Assembly (NCBI GenBank): GCA_964411885.1 | Contig: CAYPMK010000026.1 | Coordinates: forward strand, 1 to 18,672 | Source of the DNA: JAKLHL01 sp964411885 | GTDB lineage: Bacteria; Bdellovibrionota; JAFGOL01 | DNA: 18,672 bases | Reading direction: 5' to 3' | Shown here: piece by piece, positions 15,156 through 18,672 of the stretch | How positions within the stretch are numbered: position 1 is the first letter of the stretch | Layout: the number at the start of each line of letters is the position of its first letter | Program-made: the position numbers and the translations under genes | The notes under the pieces: generated by a model | What the model was told of the DNA's origin: nothing | Database searches by the model: none | What the model saw: only the letters and a program-made list of their open reading frames with translations

Positions 15156-15364
15156 CCACCACCGACTATTCTTATCAATTCAACGTGAGACCCTTCTTTT
15201 ATTATGGCTGTACTGAATTTATCAACGGTGTAGACCTTTCCATCTATTTCTGCCACTAGTCCGTTCTTATCCAGCCCAATATTTTTTAAAAGCGATTCAC
15301 AATCAAGTTCTGTCCCAACATTTAAAGTTTTCAATTCGCCATTAATATATATGTTCATATCCAT
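15152..15364 (-). CDS. thiS: Sulfur carrier protein ThiS
   Basis: 70 aa beta-grasp (ubiquitin-like) protein whose C-terminal glycine is thiocarboxylated to deliver sulfur to ThiG. NIYINGEL at the start, LVAEIDGKVYTVDKF in the middle and a C-terminal RIVGGG are diagnostic; most family members end in GG, this one in GGG. Two starts are possible: ATG 15364 (MDMN) or ATG 15358 (MNIY), which overlaps the thiD stop as ATGA and better matches the family N-terminus. The AGAGG site is 3 nt from the first and 9 nt from the second. It is sandwiched between thiD and thiG with overlaps on both sides. ThiF, which adenylates ThiS, is not in the window. Confidence 0.93.
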   Translation of the reverse strand: MDMNIYINGELKTLNVGTELDCESLLKNIGLDKNGLVAEIDGKVYTVDKFSTAIIKEGSHVELIRIVGGG

Positions 15365-16176
15365 AAGCCTCTAAAATTATGATTAAGTGCTCCGTCTTTT
15401 TCACCAAATACCACATGATGCTTAATGGTCTTTTCTACAAATAATGAAGCTAAAGAACAAGCTTCCATAAAATCCATTCCTCTAGTCATGTATGCACACA
15501 CTGCCGAAGAAAAGACGCAGCCTGTACCATGTTTTATGTTTGGTTCTATATCTATAAAATCAGCCTTTCTTTCTTCAAACCTAACACCGTCGTAAAAAAC
15601 ATCTAATATGTGCCCAGCGTTTGGAACATCTCCACCCGTAACAGCAACTTTACATCTAAATTCCCTGTTTATCCCTATTGCTAGTTCCCTCTTACCTGCT
15701 TCTTGCATGTTAAGTATCATTCTTGCTTCCTTAAGATTAGGAGTAACAACATCACAAACAGGCAAAAGATATTTGATGACAGAATCTTTAACTTCTTTTT
15801 CCCAAAAAACCTCTCCACTGGATGAAAATGCTACAGGGTCAAGAACGACCAGCTCTGGTGCGTATTTTTTTATAAAGAAATATATAAGCTCTGCTTGATA
15901 TGTTTTATTTATTAAACCTATCTTAACACCAGACACTTTTCTTCCAGAAAATATCTGCTCAAGTTGTTTTTCTAAAAAATCCTTATCTACAGCTACTATA
16001 CCACCAAAATTCTTATGGTCCTGAGAGGTAAGAACAGTTGCCACACCCATTCCCCAAACATCTAACATAGTAAAAGTTTTTATGTCTGCAAAAACACCAG
16101 CTCCACCACTAGGATCAAGCCCAGCGTAACTAAGCACTATTGGTGTAGTATTATTCTTTGCCTGTGACAGATTCAT
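15355..16176 (-). CDS. thiD: Hydroxymethylpyrimidine/phosphomethylpyrimidine kinase
   Basis: 273 aa ribokinase-fold enzyme that phosphorylates HMP-P to HMP-PP, the pyrimidine substrate of ThiE. It has the N-terminal GLDPSGGAG (19-27), VATVLTSQD, GVKIGLI, VVLDPVAFSSSGE, CDVVTPNLKEA, VAVTGGD and the anion-hole motif IKHGTGCVFSSA near 213-224. Length matches E. coli ThiD (266). ATG 16176 lies 26 nt inside the end of thiC with only a weak AAAGAA site; a GTG at about 16137 just after the thiC stop is a less likely alternative because it would trim the first strand. Overlap with thiS at the 3' end (10 nt) points to one transcript. Confidence 0.94.
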   Translation of the reverse strand: MNLSQAKNNTTPIVLSYAGLDPSGGAGVFADIKTFTMLDVWGMGVATVLTSQDHKNFGGIVAVDKDFLEKQLEQIFSGRKVSGVKIGLINKTYQAELIYFFIKKYAPELVVLDPVAFSSSGEVFWEKEVKDSVIKYLLPVCDVVTPNLKEARMILNMQEAGKRELAIGINREFRCKVAVTGGDVPNAGHILDVFYDGVRFEERKADFIDIEPNIKHGTGCVFSSAVCAYMTRGMDFMEACSLASLFVEKTIKHHVVFGEKDGALNHNFRGLWI

Positions 16177-17440
16177 TAAAGTTCTTTATGGCACAAAGAT
16201 CCCCACACATAGTGCAAACATCTTCGTTGCCAGCCTCACTTTTATTTCTTCTTTCTTTTGCAAGAACAGGATCTATCGCTACAGAATACATTCCTTCCCA
16301 ATTAAGTTCTTTTCTATATTTACTCATAAGTCTATCTTTTTCTATCGCTGTTGGAATACCTTTACCTATGTCCCCTGAATGTGCTGCTATACGCGCTGCA
16401 ATAACCCCGTCATAAACATCTTGTGGAGTAGGAAGTAAAAGGTGTTCAGCTGGAGTAACATAACATAAGAAATCTGCGCCATAAGAGGCCGCCATTGCTC
16501 CACCTATTGCAGAGGTTATATGATCATATCCGGGAGCTATATCTGTTGTAAGAGGACCCAGCACATAAAAAGGAGCGCCGTTACAAAGTCTTTTTTGTAA
16601 TTCTATGTTCATCTTTATATCTTGGATAGGTACATGACCGGGACCTTCTATCATTACTTGTACGTTCTTTTCCCTTGCATAAGAAGCAAGTTCCCCAAGT
16701 GTTATAAGTTCTTCTATTTGTCCTCTATCTGTTGCATCACAAACACTACCGGGCCTAAAACCATCTCCCACACTAAGTGTTACATCATACCTATAGGCTA
16801 TATCTACGAGCCTGTCAAAATGTTCATAAAGTGGATTTTCTTTTTCGTTCTTAATTATCCAACCACAAGTCAGGCTCCCACCTCTTGAAACAACACCTAG
16901 TTCCCTTTTACTCTTCAGCATCCTAGATATTGAATTCTTAGTTATACCGCAATGTACTGTTATATAATCTATTCCTTGTTTACATTGTTCCTCTATATCA
17001 CTGAATATCTCGTCCACAGTTATTGAGTGCAAAGGTTTTTTTGCATGCATGGCTTTTGCCGCTGTAGCATAAATGGGTACCGCACCCATCATGACCGGAC
17101 AATTCTGTATTAACACTTTCCTTACATCAGCAAGGTTGCCCCCAGTAGAAAGATCCATCACACTATGAGTTCCTGCCTTTAAGGCAGCATTCATCTTAAT
17201 AAGTTCTTCTTCTATATCCGCATGTTTTTGACTAGTACCAATATTGGCATTAACCTTGGTGCTTAACCCCTTTCCTATTGCAAGTGCGTTAAACTTCCTG
17301 TTCTTATTATGTGGTATCACGATATGACCATTTGCCACACCGTTAGAGATATATTCTGGAGTAACATGAGTGTCATATTTTACGCAAGAAACAGCCTCAT
17401 CCGTAATAACGCCTTTTTTGGCTAGTTCTAATTGTGTCAT
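16151..17440 (-). CDS. thiC: Phosphomethylpyrimidine synthase, radical SAM
   Basis: 429 aa enzyme that rearranges aminoimidazole ribotide (AIR) to HMP-P. Motifs in order: GLSTKVNANIGTS, SVMDLSTGG, PVMMGAVPIYATA, DYITVHCGI, VSRGGSLTCGWI, LSVGDGFRPGSVCDATDRGQ, VMIEGPGHVPIQDI, YVLGPLTTDIAPGYDHITSAIGG, FLCYVTPAEHLLLP and AARIAAHSGDIGKG. The C-terminal cluster motif is C409-TM-C412-GDL-C416, i.e. CX2CX3C, one residue tighter than the CX2CX4C of E. coli ThiC. The size is that of the short ThiC form, without the long N-terminal domain of E. coli (631 aa). Its ATG overlaps the stop of the zinc-ribbon gene (ATGA). No TPP riboswitch was found upstream. Confidence 0.96.
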   Translation of the reverse strand: MTQLELAKKGVITDEAVSCVKYDTHVTPEYISNGVANGHIVIPHNKNRKFNALAIGKGLSTKVNANIGTSQKHADIEEELIKMNAALKAGTHSVMDLSTGGNLADVRKVLIQNCPVMMGAVPIYATAAKAMHAKKPLHSITVDEIFSDIEEQCKQGIDYITVHCGITKNSISRMLKSKRELGVVSRGGSLTCGWIIKNEKENPLYEHFDRLVDIAYRYDVTLSVGDGFRPGSVCDATDRGQIEELITLGELASYAREKNVQVMIEGPGHVPIQDIKMNIELQKRLCNGAPFYVLGPLTTDIAPGYDHITSAIGGAMAASYGADFLCYVTPAEHLLLPTPQDVYDGVIAARIAAHSGDIGKGIPTAIEKDRLMSKYRKELNWEGMYSVAIDPVLAKERRNKSEAGNEDVCTMCGDLCAIKNFNESVTGKE

Positions 17441-17697
17441 ATTCCGCAGGTCCCATCGCTGGCTTTATGACAGCATCCACAAGACGAGCTATGGGTTGTC
17501 TTAGTACCTGCAGTTCCAGAGCTTGTATAATCTGTCTTATACCAACCGGTCCCCTTTAACATAAAAGATGTTGTGGTAACATTCTTTTTACAAACAGAAG
17601 CGCAGTCTGGACAAGTTACTTGTGAGTTATCACTCATACTTCTCATAAGCTCAAATCTTTTCCCACATTTCTCACATGAATAATCATAAAGAGGCAT
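17437..17697 (-). CDS. FmdB-family small zinc-ribbon protein
   Basis: 86 aa. It starts MPLYDYSCEKCGKRFE, the FmdB/CxxC zinc-ribbon signature, with C8-x2-C11 and C29-x2-C32 forming the knuckles. The following TSFMLKGTGWYKTDY is also typical of the family. The tail is Ser/Thr/Gly-rich and carries further cysteines (SCGCCHKASDGTCG) that might bind another metal or be disordered. FmdB is named as a putative regulator of formamidase genes, but biochemical function is not established. It is the first gene of the thiamine series and overlaps thiC by ATGA, so it is translated with it. A GGAGGG site lies about 10 nt before the ATG. Confidence 0.87.
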   Translation of the reverse strand: MPLYDYSCEKCGKRFELMRSMSDNSQVTCPDCASVCKKNVTTTSFMLKGTGWYKTDYTSSGTAGTKTTHSSSCGCCHKASDGTCGI

Positions 17698-17818
17698 AAT
17701 TAAAATTCCCTCCGTAGCGCCCTTTTAGTAACATACTTAGTACTATAAGGTCAAAAGTATTTTACTTGTAACATTAATATAGGTACTCTGTTGTATGTTT
17801 TCAAGGGGATATAATAAC
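17698..17818. promoter_or_regulatory. Divergent intergenic region between fmdB-like and methyltransferase genes
   Basis: About 120 nt. On minus, TTGACC (17747-17752) matches the -35 consensus at 5/6, but only a poor -10 (TACTAA after 18 bases) follows. ATACTT (17733-17738) and AAGTAT (17755-17760) form a short inverted repeat with a 16-nt spacer around it. GGAGGGAA near 17704-17711 is the fmdB ribosome site. On plus, AAGGGGA near 17803-17809 is the likely ribosome site of the methyltransferase. The conserved TPP-riboswitch motifs are absent. Promoter assignments here are weak. Confidence 0.3.
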
Positions 17819-18672
17819 TTGAGTAAAACTGATAATATCGCTGTTACCATCAAAACCTGTCCATATTGCAACTATTGTGGGGGTTGTGACTACATAGACA
17901 TCCCATATATTAAGACCTTAGAAATAAAGAAAAATTCGTTCTCAGAGCTTCTTGGGCTAGATCCATCTAATGTAAATATTGTAGCTTCTCCAAACCCAAT
18001 ACACTACAGAACAAGGTGCCAGCTACAAATATTGAACGGCAATTTGGGTTTTTTTAAAAGAAAAAGTCATGACTTGGTTGAAGTTAAAGAATGTCTAATG
18101 CTTGATGAAAGAATAAATAAGAAAATAAATACTCTTAAATTCCCAAACGACTTTAAAGGTAAAATAGAACTATATATTAAGGACGGGGTTGTTTGTGAAA
18201 GGATAGTCGAGAAAAAATATGATAATCAGTTCTCACAAGTAAACGACGCTGTTAATAAGATCCTAATCTCAAACACAATAGACCTTCTTGATCCAAAAAA
18301 AGATGATAGCATACTAGAACTATACTGTGGTTCTGGAAACTTCAGCCTTGAGATCATCAAGAAAGAACCCAAACTAAAACTAAGTGGCATAGATATAAAA
18401 ACAACTAACACTAACATAAAGAATCTTGAATTCATAGAGGCTGATGTAGAAAAAGGTTTAGATATATTAGAAGGACAAAAAAAACTTTCACATTATAATA
18501 AACTCCTGCTTGATCCTCCAAGATCTGGAGTAAAAAAAGCAGTCCTAGACAAATTAATGCGTTTGAATTTTGAAAAAATAGTTTATGTATCTTGTAACCC
18601 AGAAGCATTAAAAGAGGATATTAAGTCCATCACTAATGCAGGATACAAATTAAAAAACACCACTATTTTTGA
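17819..18672 (+). CDS. Compact RNA m5U methyltransferase, TrmA/RlmC/RlmD family, 3' end outside window
   Basis: 284 codons are visible and the frame is still open at the window end. The iron-sulfur motif C14-x5-C20-x2-C23 (CPYCNYCGGC) is at the N-terminus, with the fourth ligand probably C92 in VKECLML. HYRTRCQLQI and GFFKRKSHDLVEV match the family's central region; FSQVND is the QVN motif; LELYCGSGNFSL (about 166-177) binds SAM; LLLDPPRSG has Asp232; VYVSCNPE has catalytic Cys259. The enzyme methylates C5 of a uridine in rRNA or tRNA. There is no TRAM domain, and the stretch between Fe-S and SAM domains is short, so the full protein should be only about 300 aa. The start is probably TTG 17819 (AGGGG about 10 nt upstream); in-frame ATG 17795 is possible. 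RlmC, RlmD or TrmA specificity is not decidable. Confidence 0.85.
   Translation, partial: MSKTDNIAVTIKTCPYCNYCGGCDYIDIPYIKTLEIKKNSFSELLGLDPSNVNIVASPNPIHYRTRCQLQILNGNLGFFKRKSHDLVEVKECLMLDERINKKINTLKFPNDFKGKIELYIKDGVVCERIVEKKYDNQFSQVNDAVNKILISNTIDLLDPKKDDSILELYCGSGNFSLEIIKKEPKLKLSGIDIKTTNTNIKNLEFIEADVEKGLDILEGQKKLSHYNKLLLDPPRSGVKKAVLDKLMRLNFEKIVYVSCNPEALKEDIKSITNAGYKLKNTTIF

Noticed and set aside
14632..15216. 194-codon plus-strand open frame across thiG
   Set aside because: It is opposite to a clear thiG and the thiS end, with no motif or ribosome site; a shadow of real coding sequence.
17698..17820. Possible TPP riboswitch before the fmdB-thiC genes
   Set aside because: The GCGCTACGGAGGGAA stretch loosely recalls the 3' end of the THI element, but CTGAGA and the ACCTGATCTGGATAAT-type core are absent; GGAGGG is explained as a ribosome site.
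1..18672. CRISPR arrays, insertion sequences, tRNA or rRNA genes, phage genes
   Set aside because: Looked for on both strands by eye; no spaced repeats, transposase motifs or tRNA-like folds were noticed, and coding genes fill almost all the window.

Overview
The window is gene-dense, AT-rich DNA from a diderm (Gram-negative) bacterium. Two things show this: a lipid A and outer-membrane assembly block (bamA, ompH/skp, lpxD, fabZ, lpxA, Gfo/Idh, lpxB, lpxK, an LpxL-type acyltransferase) and two lipoprotein signal peptides. The O2-sensitive radical-SAM route to thiamine (ThiH rather than ThiO) fits an anaerobic or microaerobic lifestyle. TTG and GTG starts, tight TAATG and ATGA overlaps and clear GGAGG-type ribosome binding sites recur. 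I cannot name the taxon. The order bamA-ompH-lpxD-fabZ-lpxA-Gfo/Idh-lpxB is shared by many non-enterobacterial diderms.

Layout, left to right. Positions 1-52 (minus) hold the first 17 codons of a lipoprotein gene that leaves the window. It has its own strong sigma70-like promoter, whose -10 box sits inside an inverted repeat. Positions 173-11570 (minus) form one long collinear block transcribed right to left: bamA, ompH, lpxD, fabZ, lpxA, Gfo/Idh, lpxB, lpxK, lpxL-like, a DUF3108-type lipoprotein, a yeast-Fcy1-like cytosine deaminase and cysK. Nearly all junctions overlap or are under 35 nt. A promoter-like element just before bamA could drive the block.

Positions 11611-17697 hold thiamine genes, also on minus: fmdB-like zinc ribbon, thiC, thiD, thiS, thiG, then thiH and thiE. 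The series is broken between thiG and thiH by a plus-strand gene for a predicted secreted beta-barrel protein, which converges on and overlaps thiG and diverges from thiH. Positions 17819-18672 (plus) hold most of a compact RNA m5U methyltransferase of the TrmA/RlmC/RlmD family that leaves the window.

How the genes work together. LpxA, LpxD, LpxB and LpxK carry out the acylation, disaccharide and 4'-kinase steps of lipid A synthesis. FabZ supplies the 3-hydroxyacyl-ACP pathway, and the LpxL-like enzyme adds a late acyl chain. BamA and the Skp-like chaperone insert outer-membrane proteins. ThiC and ThiD make HMP-PP, ThiS, ThiG and ThiH make the thiazole, and ThiE joins the two. No LpxC, LpxH/LpxI, Kdo transferase, ThiF or ThiL is present here. 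No CRISPR array, IS element, tRNA or rRNA was seen, and no untouched intergenic stretch exceeds 300 bases.
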